Positions 33,491-40,835 of a stretch of DNA of 64,000 nt are shown here, in pieces. The stretch is from Candidatus Rokuibacteriota bacterium (GTDB taxonomy: Bacteria; Methylomirabilota; Methylomirabilia; Rokubacteriales; CSP1-6). Made by a program: the position numbers and the translations under genes. A model generated the notes under the pieces. The model was not told the DNA's origin. It worked only from the letters and a program-made list of their open reading frames with translations, and searched no databases. Where the stretch lies: positions 1 through 64,000 of the forward strand of contig JACPCW010000075.1 of NCBI GenBank assembly GCA_016184365.1, given 5' to 3'. How positions within the stretch are numbered: position 1 is the stretch's first letter; every line of letters begins with the position of its first letter.

Positions 33491-34408
33491 ATGCGCCAGA
33501 CGCTCGCCATCCATCCCGGCCCGCTCGGCGACGTGCTCCTCGCCGTGCCCGCGCTGCGCGTGCTGCGTTCGCGGTATCCCACCGACGCGATCATCCTCGC
33601 GGGACAGGTGCGCATCGGCGAGCTGCTGGTCTCGCTCGACGTCGTCGAAGGCCACATGCGCTTCGAGCGCCTCGGGCTCGATCAGCTCTTCGCGGGCGAG
33701 CCCGAGGAGGATGCGCTCGCGCCGGTGCGCGCGGCCGCGCGCGTCGTCTGCTGGTTCGGATCGCGCGATCCGCTGTTCGCGCGACGGCTCGCGGCCATCG
33801 CACCGGACGCCGTCGTGGACGCGCCGTGGACGCCGGACGAGCTCGTGTGGCGACATCTCGTCGCGTCCGTCGCGACGGCGGCGGAGGACGCCGATCGCGG
33901 TCCGGTGCGCGTGCCGCCCGAGCTCGTGACCGAAGGCAGGCGCGCGCTCGAAGGCGCGGGGTGGGATGGCACGACGCCGCTGCTGATCGTCCACCCGGGC
34001 GCGAGCGGCGCCGCCAAGCGGTGGTCCGCGGAGGGCTACGCCGAGGTGCTCGCGCAGGTGTCGACGCGCGCGCGCGTGGCGATCGTGGTGCACGAAGGTC
34101 CGGCCGACCACGACGCCGTGAAGGCGCTGCGGCCGCGGCTCGCGCCCGGGATCGGCACGCTGACGAACCCGCCGCTGCCGGTCCTCGCCGGCGCGCTCGT
34201 GCACGCGCGCGCGTTCGTCGGCAACGACTCGGGGATCAGTCATCTCGCGTCGGCCGTCGGCGCGCCGAGCCTCGTGCTGTTCACGTCCGGCATGCGCGGG
34301 TGGGAGCCCTGGTCGCCGACCGCGACGGCGCTCGTCGTGTCGATGGCGGACCTCTATCGCGAGGACGTGGACGCGGTCGCCACCGCGCTCGCGCGACTCC
34401 TCGCATGA
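33491..34408 (+). CDS. Glycosyltransferase family 9 (heptosyltransferase-like)
   Basis: A 305-residue GT-B enzyme. The N-terminal LAIHPGPLGDVLLAVPALRVL is the usual start of GT9 heptosyltransferases. The donor-binding half has LLIVHPGASGAAKRW near residue 160 and FVGNDSGISHLASAVGAPSLVLF near residue 245. It probably transfers a heptose or related sugar to lipopolysaccharide. Together with the mutase at 29184 it suggests an envelope polysaccharide theme. Stop and next start overlap (ATGA). Confidence 0.88.
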   Translation: MRQTLAIHPGPLGDVLLAVPALRVLRSRYPTDAIILAGQVRIGELLVSLDVVEGHMRFERLGLDQLFAGEPEEDALAPVRAAARVVCWFGSRDPLFARRLAAIAPDAVVDAPWTPDELVWRHLVASVATAAEDADRGPVRVPPELVTEGRRALEGAGWDGTTPLLIVHPGASGAAKRWSAEGYAEVLAQVSTRARVAIVVHEGPADHDAVKALRPRLAPGIGTLTNPPLPVLAGALVHARAFVGNDSGISHLASAVGAPSLVLFTSGMRGWEPWSPTATALVVSMADLYREDVDAVATALARLLA

Positions 34409-34596
34409 CGGACGACCGTGCCGCGCGCCGCCGGTCGCATCGCGGCCTCGTGCTCGCGGCCGGCGTGATCGTCGTCGCCGGCTTCGGCGTCGCGCTCGTC
34501 GAAGCGTTCAAGCTGCCGAAGGGCTCGATCTGGGTCGTCGTCGCGCTCGCCGCGATCGCCGTCGGCGTCATCCGCGCGCTCACCGCGAGGCGTTAG
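34405..34596 (+). CDS. Small two-helix membrane protein of unknown function
   Basis: A 63-residue protein with two predicted membrane segments (LVLAAGVIVVAGFGVALV and IWVVVALAAIAVGVIRAL) separated by a short KLPKGS loop, and arginine-rich ends. It is translationally coupled to the GT9 gene, which is the main reason to believe it. No family recognised. Confidence 0.62.
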   Translation: MTDDRAARRRSHRGLVLAAGVIVVAGFGVALVEAFKLPKGSIWVVVALAAIAVGVIRALTARR

Positions 34597-34608
34597 CGCG
34601 GCCGCCGG

Positions 34609-34614
34609 TACACT
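34609..34614 (+). promoter_or_regulatory. -10 element TACACT placed for a leaderless transcript
   Basis: TACACT is followed by exactly six bases (GGGGGC) and then ATG 34621, so a transcript starting seven bases after the hexamer would begin on the start codon. Confidence 0.45.
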
Positions 34615-34620
34615 GGGGGC

Positions 34621-35781
34621 ATGGCCAGGGCGCGCCCACGTGACGGCGACGGGCGGGGCGAGGCGATGAAAGTCGACGCGCGTGTCGGCGCCGTCCCGAG
34701 CGAGGCGCTCGCCGCGTCGTTCCCGCCGCTCGATCTGCCGATCCCGCCGCCGTTTCCGCCGATGGAAGCCAGATCCGTCGCCGAGATCCCGGCGGGACCG
34801 GGCTGGATCTACGAACCGAAGTGGGACGGCTTCCGCTGCCTGGCGTTCCGGCATCGCGAGCAGGTGGTGCTGCAGTCGAAGGCCGGGCAGCCGCTGACTC
34901 GCTACTTCCCCGAGGTCGTCGAGATGCTCGCGCGCCTCGCGCCCACACGATTCGTGCTCGACGGCGAGATCGTCGTCGCGCAGGACGGCGTGCTGTCGTT
35001 CGACGACCTGCTCCAGCGCATCCATCCCGCCGCGAGTCGCGTGCAGAAGCTCGCGCGCGCGACGCCGGCGACGCTCCTCGTCTTCGATCTTCTCCTCGAC
35101 GCCGGCGGTCAGTCGCTCATCCAGCGGCCGTTCACCGAGCGTCGCGCGGCGCTCGAGTCGTTCGTCGCCGCGCTCGGCGCCGTCGACGGGCTCGCGCCGT
35201 CGCCCGTGACGCCGGACCGCGCGATCGCCGAGCGGTGGATGCAGGAGCTCGGCGCCGCCGGGCTCGACGGCGTCATGGCGAAGAAGGCGGCCGAGCCGTA
35301 CCGCTCGGGCGAGCGGACCGGCATGCAGAAGATCAAGCGGATGCGCACGGCGGAGTGCGTGGTCGGCGGGTTCCGATACGCGTCTCAGGGCGGTGAGATC
35401 GGCTCGCTCCTGCTCGGGCTGTACGACGACGACGACGGGCTGCTGCATCACGTCGGCTTCTCGTCGAGCTTCACGCGCGACGAGCGGCGGGGCCTCAGGC
35501 CGATCCTCGAGCCGCTCGTCGAAACGCCGGGATTCACGGGCAGCGCGCCGGGTGGGCCGAGCCGCTGGGCGAGCGAGCGCTCGACGGAGTGGCAGCCGTT
35601 GCGCAACGTCCTCGTGGCCGAGGTGCGCTACGACCACTTCTCCGGCGATCGCTTCCGACACGGCACGAAGTTCCTTCGCTGGCGGCCCGACAAGAATCCG
35701 CGTCGCTGCACGTTCGACCAGGTTCGTTCGCGCGGTGGCCGCGGCGTCCTGCGGCAGTTCGGGCTCGAGCGCGGCGCCTGA
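34621..35781 (+). CDS. ATP-dependent DNA ligase (LigC/LigD-ligase type)
   Basis: A 386-residue ligase. The nucleotidyl-lysine motif is EPKWDGFRC near residue 62. Further motifs are FVLDGEIV, LLVFDLL, GLDGVMAKKA and MQKIKRMRTAECVVGG, and the OB-fold domain includes LLLGLYDDDDGLLHHVGFSS and RHGTKFLRWRPDK. Length fits a stand-alone ligase related to mycobacterial LigC, without the polymerase or Ku-partner domains of LigD. A later ATG (34666) is an alternative start, but the -10 spacing favours 34621. It probably acts in repair. Confidence 0.9.
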   Translation: MARARPRDGDGRGEAMKVDARVGAVPSEALAASFPPLDLPIPPPFPPMEARSVAEIPAGPGWIYEPKWDGFRCLAFRHREQVVLQSKAGQPLTRYFPEVVEMLARLAPTRFVLDGEIVVAQDGVLSFDDLLQRIHPAASRVQKLARATPATLLVFDLLLDAGGQSLIQRPFTERRAALESFVAALGAVDGLAPSPVTPDRAIAERWMQELGAAGLDGVMAKKAAEPYRSGERTGMQKIKRMRTAECVVGGFRYASQGGEIGSLLLGLYDDDDGLLHHVGFSSSFTRDERRGLRPILEPLVETPGFTGSAPGGPSRWASERSTEWQPLRNVLVAEVRYDHFSGDRFRHGTKFLRWRPDKNPRRCTFDQVRSRGGRGVLRQFGLERGA

Positions 35782-35830
35782 TCGACGCGACGCCCTGCCG
35801 TGCCGGTGCCGCTGCTGTCAGCGCGCGAGG

Positions 35831-35991
35831 CGCGGTGGCGGGTCGGTGAGCCGGGATGGGGTCGCATCCCACGAGATTTCAGCACCCATCACCGTCCTGA
35901 GCCGTTCCCACTCCGCCACCGCGGGTTCGACGTCACCCGCGGCAGGCACGGGGCTGTCGACCCCATCCCGACTCGCCGACCCGCCACCGCG
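35831..35991. repeat. Inverted-repeat element, copy A (34-bp termini)
   Basis: The left terminus 35831-35864 and right terminus 35958-35991 are reverse complements with two mismatches. About 93 bases lie between, including CATCCCACGAGATTTCAGCA. No ORF fits it. The size and ends resemble a MITE or a structured RNA. Confidence 0.75.
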
Positions 35992-36058
35992 TCATCGCGC
36001 GCGCCGCCGCCGCGTCATCGCGCGCGACACTGCCGCGTCATCGCGCGCGCCGCGGCTG
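35991..36058. repeat. 23-bp tandem repeats after copy A
   Basis: GTCATCGCGCGCG begins at 35991, 36014 and 36037, giving three units of 23 bases with varying last third. Confidence 0.7.
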
Positions 36059-36071
36059 TCCGGGCGCGGCG

Positions 36072-36231
36072 CGCGGTGGCGGGCCGGCGAGGCGGGATGG
36101 GGTCGCATCCCACGAGATTTCAGCACCCATCACCGTCCTGAGCCGTTCCCACTCCGCATCGCGGGTTCGACGTCACCCGCGGCAGGCACGGGGCTGTCGA
36201 CCCCATCCCGACTCGCCGACCCGCCACCGCG
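36072..36231. repeat. Inverted-repeat element, copy B
   Basis: The same element, 241 bases after copy A. The core is nearly identical (one base missing at CCGCATCGCGG versus CCGCCACCGCGG). The 34-bp ends are at 36072-36105 and 36198-36231. Confidence 0.75.
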
Positions 36232-36300
36232 TCATCGCGCGCGACGCCGCCGCGTCATCGCGCGCGACACTGCCGCGTCATCGCGCGCGCCGCCGCGACA
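36231..36300. repeat. 23-bp tandem repeats after copy B
   Basis: GTCATCGCGCGCG starts at 36231, 36254 and 36277, followed by a degraded GACATCGCG unit at 36297. Bases 35782-36344 hold no gene that I can support. Confidence 0.65.
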
Positions 36301-36344
36301 TCGCGTCCGACGCCCGCTCATCTCGCGAGGGCCGTGTCCGGCGT

Positions 36345-37709
36345 CTACTCGATCCGGCGCATGCGGTCGAAGTCCGGCGTCGCGCCCACCGCGAAGCCGA
36401 CGCACCTCAGCGAGCCGATCGCCAGACGGCCCGCCCGGATCCGCAGGCGCACCACGCCGCCGTCGTCGTGATAGAGGTCCGGGTGCGCTCGCAGAAATGC
36501 CTGTTGTTCATCCTGCGTCGCCGCCGCGAAGCCGTTCACGTAGTGATGGCCGTTCTTTTCGACGTGCTCGAGCCCGAGCACGCTCGCCAGCGCCAGATCC
36601 TGCTGCACGCCCGGTCCCGCCTGGGTCGTCAGGTCTTCGGCCGACATGAAGTACCGCGGCGCGCCGGCGTCACGGTTCCAGTTCACGCAGCGCGCGCGGT
36701 TCAGCAGCGATTTGTAGAGACCCTTGCACGTCTTGCTCGACACGCCGGTGTAGCCGCGGTCGCGCGCGCGCACGAAGCTGTCGAGCTCCGCGTCCGATTC
36801 GTCCACGATCACGGGCCGGCAGGCGGCGAGCCGCGACACGTCGGCGTCGAGCGCGCGCGTGCGCGTGACCGGCTGCTCGATGAAGAGCGTCGACCCCGCG
36901 AGCCGACGCAGGGCGGGTTCCGACTCGATCGCGCGCCAGAGCTCGATCACCGCCTCGACGTCCTCGTACTGCTCGTTGCCGTCGAGCGTCACGTGGTACG
37001 GCTCGGCGCGGCGATCGAGGACCCGCGCGATCGCGGTGAGGCGCCCGACGTCCTGCCGGGCGTCGCCGCCGACCTTGAGCTTGTAGTACGCGTGGCCGTA
37101 CGTCTCCACCACGTCCGCGAGCGTCTCCGGCAGGCCGTCGTCGACGCGCGCGGTGCGGGCCAGGTCGTCATCCGTGATCGGATCGACGAGACCGACGGTA
37201 TGGCGCGCGTGGATGGTGTCGGCGGCGTCGAGCGTCGCGAGCCATGCGCCGACGTCGAAGTCCGCGAGGTCCGGCGCCAGGTCCGTCGCCGCGATGCCGG
37301 GCACGTTCGCCGTGATCGCCTCCTGGAACGTCATCCCGAGGCAGCGACTGACCGCGTCGAGCACGGCGCGGTCGATCACGGCCGGTCCGAAGGCGGCGAC
37401 GAGCGGGTTGAGCGTTCGGGATCCGCACGCCTCGAGCTGCGGGCGGTACGTCGCCGCGTAGAAGCCGAACGGCGACGGTGCCGGCTCCGCCAGGTACAGC
37501 GCCCGGGCGACGCGGAGCGAGACACGGAGCTGCTCTTCGTTGTCTTCGTTGGTGAGCGCGAGGTTCTTGTCGAACCACTTCGGCGCGAGCATCTCGGCGG
37601 CGACGCCCCAGGCGTCCCGGCCGTCGAGCGCGACCCGCACGCGGACGAACGCCTGGAGGCCGCGGTCGAGCGTGACCACGCCGAAACGGAACGGCATCCG
37701 GAAGCGCAC
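36345..37709 (-). CDS. Enolase-superfamily enzyme (mandelate racemase / muconate-lactonizing-like)
   Basis: A 454-residue enolase-superfamily protein. The catalytic lysine motif YYKLKVGGD (KxK) is near residue 210. Metal ligands lie in TLDGNEQYEDVEA, FIEQPVTR and VIVDESDAE, and the second lysine in GVSSKTCKG near residue 325. The reaction is proton abstraction from a carbon next to a carboxylate; the substrate is unknown. The start is doubtful. GTG 37709 is the first usable codon, yet the ten codons before it (VREIHLFERP) look like the normal N-terminal strand and have no start codon. Confidence 0.83.
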   Translation of the reverse strand: MRFRMPFRFGVVTLDRGLQAFVRVRVALDGRDAWGVAAEMLAPKWFDKNLALTNEDNEEQLRVSLRVARALYLAEPAPSPFGFYAATYRPQLEACGSRTLNPLVAAFGPAVIDRAVLDAVSRCLGMTFQEAITANVPGIAATDLAPDLADFDVGAWLATLDAADTIHARHTVGLVDPITDDDLARTARVDDGLPETLADVVETYGHAYYKLKVGGDARQDVGRLTAIARVLDRRAEPYHVTLDGNEQYEDVEAVIELWRAIESEPALRRLAGSTLFIEQPVTRTRALDADVSRLAACRPVIVDESDAELDSFVRARDRGYTGVSSKTCKGLYKSLLNRARCVNWNRDAGAPRYFMSAEDLTTQAGPGVQQDLALASVLGLEHVEKNGHHYVNGFAAATQDEQQAFLRAHPDLYHDDGGVVRLRIRAGRLAIGSLRCVGFAVGATPDFDRMRRIE

Positions 37710-37765
37710 CGGACGCTCGAAGAGGTGAATCTCGCGGACGCGAACGGGCCTCGGTCCTCCACCGT

Positions 37766-37806
37766 CTCGCCGCGCCCGGGCGGACCCGGGACGCGGCGTG
37801 CTCGAC
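37766..37806. repeat. Hairpin resembling the second stem of the dispersed repeat
   Basis: CGCCGCGCCCGGGCGGACCC with GGGACGCGGCGTGCTCGA. It lacks the GGGGCCCC half. Located just upstream of the enolase-family gene. Confidence 0.45.
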
Positions 37807-37816
37807 GGAGCCGAGT

Positions 37817-38431
37817 TTACTGCCGCGGCAGCGCGGACGGCGGTGGCGTGTGGTCGACGAGGATGCCGCTCGCGACCGGCGAGCCACTGATCCGCGTCGG
37901 CGCGAACACCGTCACCTGATCGCCGGGCTTCAGGTCGCGGCGGATGTCGGCATCGATGGCCGAGACGTCGACGTTCACGCGCTGGCCGCGGCGATTCGTC
38001 ATCGCGAGCGACCGGCCGCGGAGGCTTTCCACGACACCGACGACGACGTCGGGCGACTCGAGGATGCTCCGCGCGCTGTCCGACGCGACCACCGCCGGCA
38101 GCGCCGCGCCGTCCGAGCCGTTCGGGTCATCGCGCCGCACGACCTGGGCGAAGAGCAGATGTCCCGCCTGGAAGCCTTCGCGGCCGAGCATCTGGACGCG
38201 CTCACCGGCGCGGACGCGCGGGAATGACTCCGCCGCGCCGAATTCCGCAAAGTGCATCACTCCGTCGTCGCCCTGGACGACGACGACCACCGGCTCGGTC
38301 GACATCTCGAGCGGTGCCACGACCGTACCGGTGATGAGCCGGAAGTCACCCGGCGCGGCATCCGCGAGCGAGGCCATCCACAGGACGCCTGCGACCATGG
38401 CGGCGGCGAGCGCGACTCTCAGGGAACGCAT
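37817..38431 (-). CDS. Secreted protein of unknown function (DUF5666-like beta-barrel repeats)
   Basis: A 204-residue protein with a signal peptide (ALAAAMVAGVLWMASLADA). The mature part alternates short strands with segments such as DGVMHFAEFG and GQRVNVDVSA, and ends in DLKPGDQVTVFAP, the sort of small OB-like modules seen in DUF5666 proteins. No catalytic residues are evident. The conserved LKPGDQV segment is the main basis for the comparison, and the assignment is weak. Upstream start ATG 38431 fits the signal peptide. Confidence 0.65.
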   Translation of the reverse strand: MRSLRVALAAAMVAGVLWMASLADAAPGDFRLITGTVVAPLEMSTEPVVVVVQGDDGVMHFAEFGAAESFPRVRAGERVQMLGREGFQAGHLLFAQVVRRDDPNGSDGAALPAVVASDSARSILESPDVVVGVVESLRGRSLAMTNRRGQRVNVDVSAIDADIRRDLKPGDQVTVFAPTRISGSPVASGILVDHTPPPSALPRQ

Positions 38432-38637
38432 GTCAGGCTCCTTGTCGGTTTCGGTTACACCACGCCCGCCGATCGGCGGTGCAGCCGACGTGCCAGCGAC
38501 TTGGCGGTGACGAGCGACCTTCCATCCCGGTGGCAGCGCGCATGCAACGCCTTGCGGTGAGGCCCGACCGTCGCGACGGCAGGCGCTTGGACGGGTTGGG
38601 CGGACGCCCGGCGCGACGGTCGCGCGAAGGGGGGCTT

Positions 38638-39006
38638 ATGACACTCGTCAGACAGACATGTCTCGCCGCCATCGTCGCGCTGGTGGCCGTCGCGACGCCG
38701 GCGCCGGGCCAGACGCTCCGTGAAAAAGTCGATGCCGGCGGCTACGATCCCGTCACGTCGATGAAGGTCCGATACCCCGACGAGAAGATCAGCGACGCGC
38801 AGCGCGCGCTGAGGGATCAGGGGTACGACCGCGGTGAGATCGACGGCCTGCACACCCCGCAGACGCAGCAAGCGATTGCGGAGTTCCAGCGTGACCACGG
38901 TCTGATCGGCACCGGCGAGCTGAACGCCGCGACGACGGCTGCGCTCGTCGGTGAAGACGCGCCCGTTGCCGCGTCGCCGCGGATGGAAGACGTGCAAAGC
39001 CGATGA
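38638..39006 (+). CDS. Secreted peptidoglycan-binding-domain protein (first half of a split gene)
   Basis: A 122-residue protein with a signal peptide (CLAAIVALVAVATPAPG). One peptidoglycan-binding type 1 domain follows: ISDAQRALRDQGYDRGEIDG to TQQAIAEFQRDHGLIGTGEL. After VAASPRMEDVQSR it meets TGA at 39004. A second, similar domain lies immediately downstream in another frame, and the unit preceding each domain (GGYDPVTSMKVRY and RSYDPVGAMRAAY) matches. I infer that the ancestral gene had two domains and was split by a frameshift near 38990. Confidence 0.72.
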   Translation: MTLVRQTCLAAIVALVAVATPAPGQTLREKVDAGGYDPVTSMKVRYPDEKISDAQRALRDQGYDRGEIDGLHTPQTQQAIAEFQRDHGLIGTGELNAATTAALVGEDAPVAASPRMEDVQSR

Positions 39007-39277
39007 GGCCCGGGCGACGTTCGAGCGGAGCTACGATCCGGTCGGCGCGATGCGTGCCGCGTACGCCGAGGACGACGTCCGCGCGGCGCAGCTCGAGCTC
39101 GAGCGCCTCGGCTGTGACACCGGCCCCGTGAACGGCGCGTTCACGACGGAAACGGAAGCGTCGCTGCGCGCCTTCCAGCGCGATCACGGCCTGCGCCCGC
39201 ACGGCGCGCTCGATGCACGGACGAAGGCCGCGCTGGCCGCATCCGCGGCCAGCGCGGCGCGGCGGACGACCCGCTGA
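38951..39277 (+). pseudogene. Second peptidoglycan-binding domain, frameshifted remnant
   Basis: The frame encodes FERSYDPVGAMRAAY, then VRAAQLELERLGCDTGPVNG and TEASLRAFQRDHGLRPHGAL, a peptidoglycan-binding type 1 domain. It overlaps the end of the first half in a different frame, and its nominal start region (MKTRPLPRRRGWK) is a shadow of that gene. On its own it has no signal peptide, so it is unlikely to work unless joined by frameshifting. Confidence 0.6.
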
Positions 39278-39311
39278 CCGCCGACTCCCGCCTGCGCACT
39301 CTCCGCGCGCT

Positions 39312-39640
39312 GCGTACGGAACGCGATCAAATTCACGCCGCCCGGCGGATCGATCGACGTCACCGTGACGCAGGACGGCCGCCGGGCGCGCCTCGTCGTC
39401 AGCGACACGGGCCAGGGCATCGATCCGGCGCTGCTGCCGCACGTGTTCGAGCGGTTCCGGCAGGGCGAATCGGGGCGCCGCCGGCCCGCCGGGCTCGGGC
39501 TGGGTCTGGCGATCGCGCGTTACATCGTCGAGCAGCACGGCGGCCGGATCACCGCCGAGAGCGCCGGGCTGGGGCGCGGCGCGACGTTCACCGTCGACCT
39601 GCCGCGCGATGCGCCCGGCAACGCGGTCGAGGCCGGGTAG
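39312..39640 (+). pseudogene. Histidine kinase ATPase-domain fragment
   Basis: The frame is open from about 39300 and reads RNAIKFTPPGGSIDVTV (N box), VSDTGQGIDPALLPHVFERF (G1/F boxes) and GLGLGLAIARYIVEQHGG (G2 box), ending in ATFTVDLP. There is no HisKA or sensor domain ahead of it, and no plausible start before the N box. It is the last 110 residues of a sensor kinase whose 5' part was deleted. Confidence 0.7.
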
Positions 39641-39647
39641 GGCCCGT

Positions 39648-40718
39648 TCAGCGGGCCGGTTTCTTCCAGATGTCGCGGTCGTGCATGAGCTTGACCTGCC
39701 GCTTGATGACCTTCTCGCGATACTCGGCGTGCGTCATCGGCGCGCGCTTGAGGTAGAGGTTCTTCGGGTAGATCGGCGTCTCGTACACGAGCTGGTAGAG
39801 CTCGGTGCGCAGATCCTTCATCCAGTTGTCCCACTGGGCCCGCGCGCGATGGTCGCGTAGCGCTTCGATGTCGATGACGCCGCCGACGTAGGTGGATCCG
39901 GCGCCGTAGTCCTGCCGGCCGACGATGCGGCCCTTGTAGTCGATGACGAACGACCGGCCGCCGAACGTGTCGATCGGCGTCGTCTCTTCGGGGAAGAGGT
40001 AGTACGTCCCCATGTTGGGCGCGACGATGTACATGTTGTTGTCGAGCGCCCGGGCGCGGCTCTGGATCTCGAAGATCTCGTTGCCGGTCGCCGGGTGCGG
40101 ATACGAGGCGCGGTACACGACTTCGGCGCCGTTCATCGCGAGCGCCCGCGCGTTCTCCGGGTAGCTGCCTTCGTTCGCCATCATGATCCCGAGCCGGCCG
40201 ATCTCGGTGTCGGCGACGGGCCAGAACGCGTCGAGGCTGCGGCCGTACTTCTCGATCCACCAGTCGTACACGTCGTGCGGACACACCGAGTGCTCGACCG
40301 GGAACAGCGGCGAGACCTTGTAGTGTTTCAGGATCACCTTGCCGCGCGGGTTGATGATGAACCCGACGTTGAAGAACCGGTCCTCGAGGTCGGGATGCTT
40401 CGCCTTCGCCTGCGCCATGATGAAGGCGTTGTACTCCTTCGCGATCTTCCCGAGCGCCTCGGTCTCCTCGCCGGGGATGTCGATCGCGCACTCGCGCGCG
40501 AACGTCGCGTGGTCCAGATCGAGCACCTCGTCGTTGAACGCCTGGAGGGCGCCTTCCGGGAACGCGATGAGCCGCACCGGCAGATCGAGGCTCGAGAGCC
40601 ACGCCGCCGCCTTCACGAGATGGGACAGGTGCTCGAGGTTGATCCTGATGTCCTTGCGCCTGCGGATGCCGCGCACGGTGGGGATGAGGCCGACGGCGGT
40701 GTAGGGCTTGATCGCCAT
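39648..40718 (-). CDS. Nitrilase-superfamily (carbon-nitrogen hydrolase fold) protein lacking the catalytic cysteine
   Basis: A 356-residue protein with the nitrilase fold. The glutamate motif IAFPEGALQAF (Glu55) and lysine motif LKHYKVSPLFP (Lys134) of the Glu-Lys-Cys triad are present. Where the cysteine should be, the protein reads GIMMANEGSYPE, with Ala181 (codon 40176-40178) at the nucleophile position. The surrounding family pattern is well kept, including EVVYRASYP and RSFVIDYKGRIVG. It either has another role (binding, or subunit of a complex) or uses a different nucleophile. ATG 40718 fits the family start. Confidence 0.85.
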   Translation of the reverse strand: MAIKPYTAVGLIPTVRGIRRRKDIRINLEHLSHLVKAAAWLSSLDLPVRLIAFPEGALQAFNDEVLDLDHATFARECAIDIPGEETEALGKIAKEYNAFIMAQAKAKHPDLEDRFFNVGFIINPRGKVILKHYKVSPLFPVEHSVCPHDVYDWWIEKYGRSLDAFWPVADTEIGRLGIMMANEGSYPENARALAMNGAEVVYRASYPHPATGNEIFEIQSRARALDNNMYIVAPNMGTYYLFPEETTPIDTFGGRSFVIDYKGRIVGRQDYGAGSTYVGGVIDIEALRDHRARAQWDNWMKDLRTELYQLVYETPIYPKNLYLKRAPMTHAEYREKVIKRQVKLMHDRDIWKKPAR

Positions 40719-40797
40719 GAGCGCGCTCCTTTGTCCGGTTACGGCATGGTCACCGCGGGGATCATACCGTTCCCGCGGGGAGCGCGACGGCGCGCGT

Positions 40798-40826
40798 TTG
40801 CCGCCTCTCCGGCCATCTGCTAACGT
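40798..40826 (+). promoter_or_regulatory. Sigma-70-like promoter (TTGCCG, 17-base spacer, TAACGT)
   Basis: The -35 at 40798-40803 and -10 at 40821-40826 are spaced 17 bases. The expected start point is within a few bases of ATG 40836, so the leader is very short or absent. Confidence 0.5.
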
Positions 40827-40835
40827 CCGGACACG

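Noticed and set aside
35920-35945. tRNA-like T-arm (GCGGGTTCGACGTCACCCGC)
   Set aside because: The loop length is wrong and there is no acceptor, D or anticodon arm around it. I found no tRNA in the window.
35991-36300. CRISPR-like array of short repeats
   Set aside because: The units are tandem 23-mers with no unique spacers, they occur only in threes, and there are no cas genes. They are tails of the inverted-repeat element.
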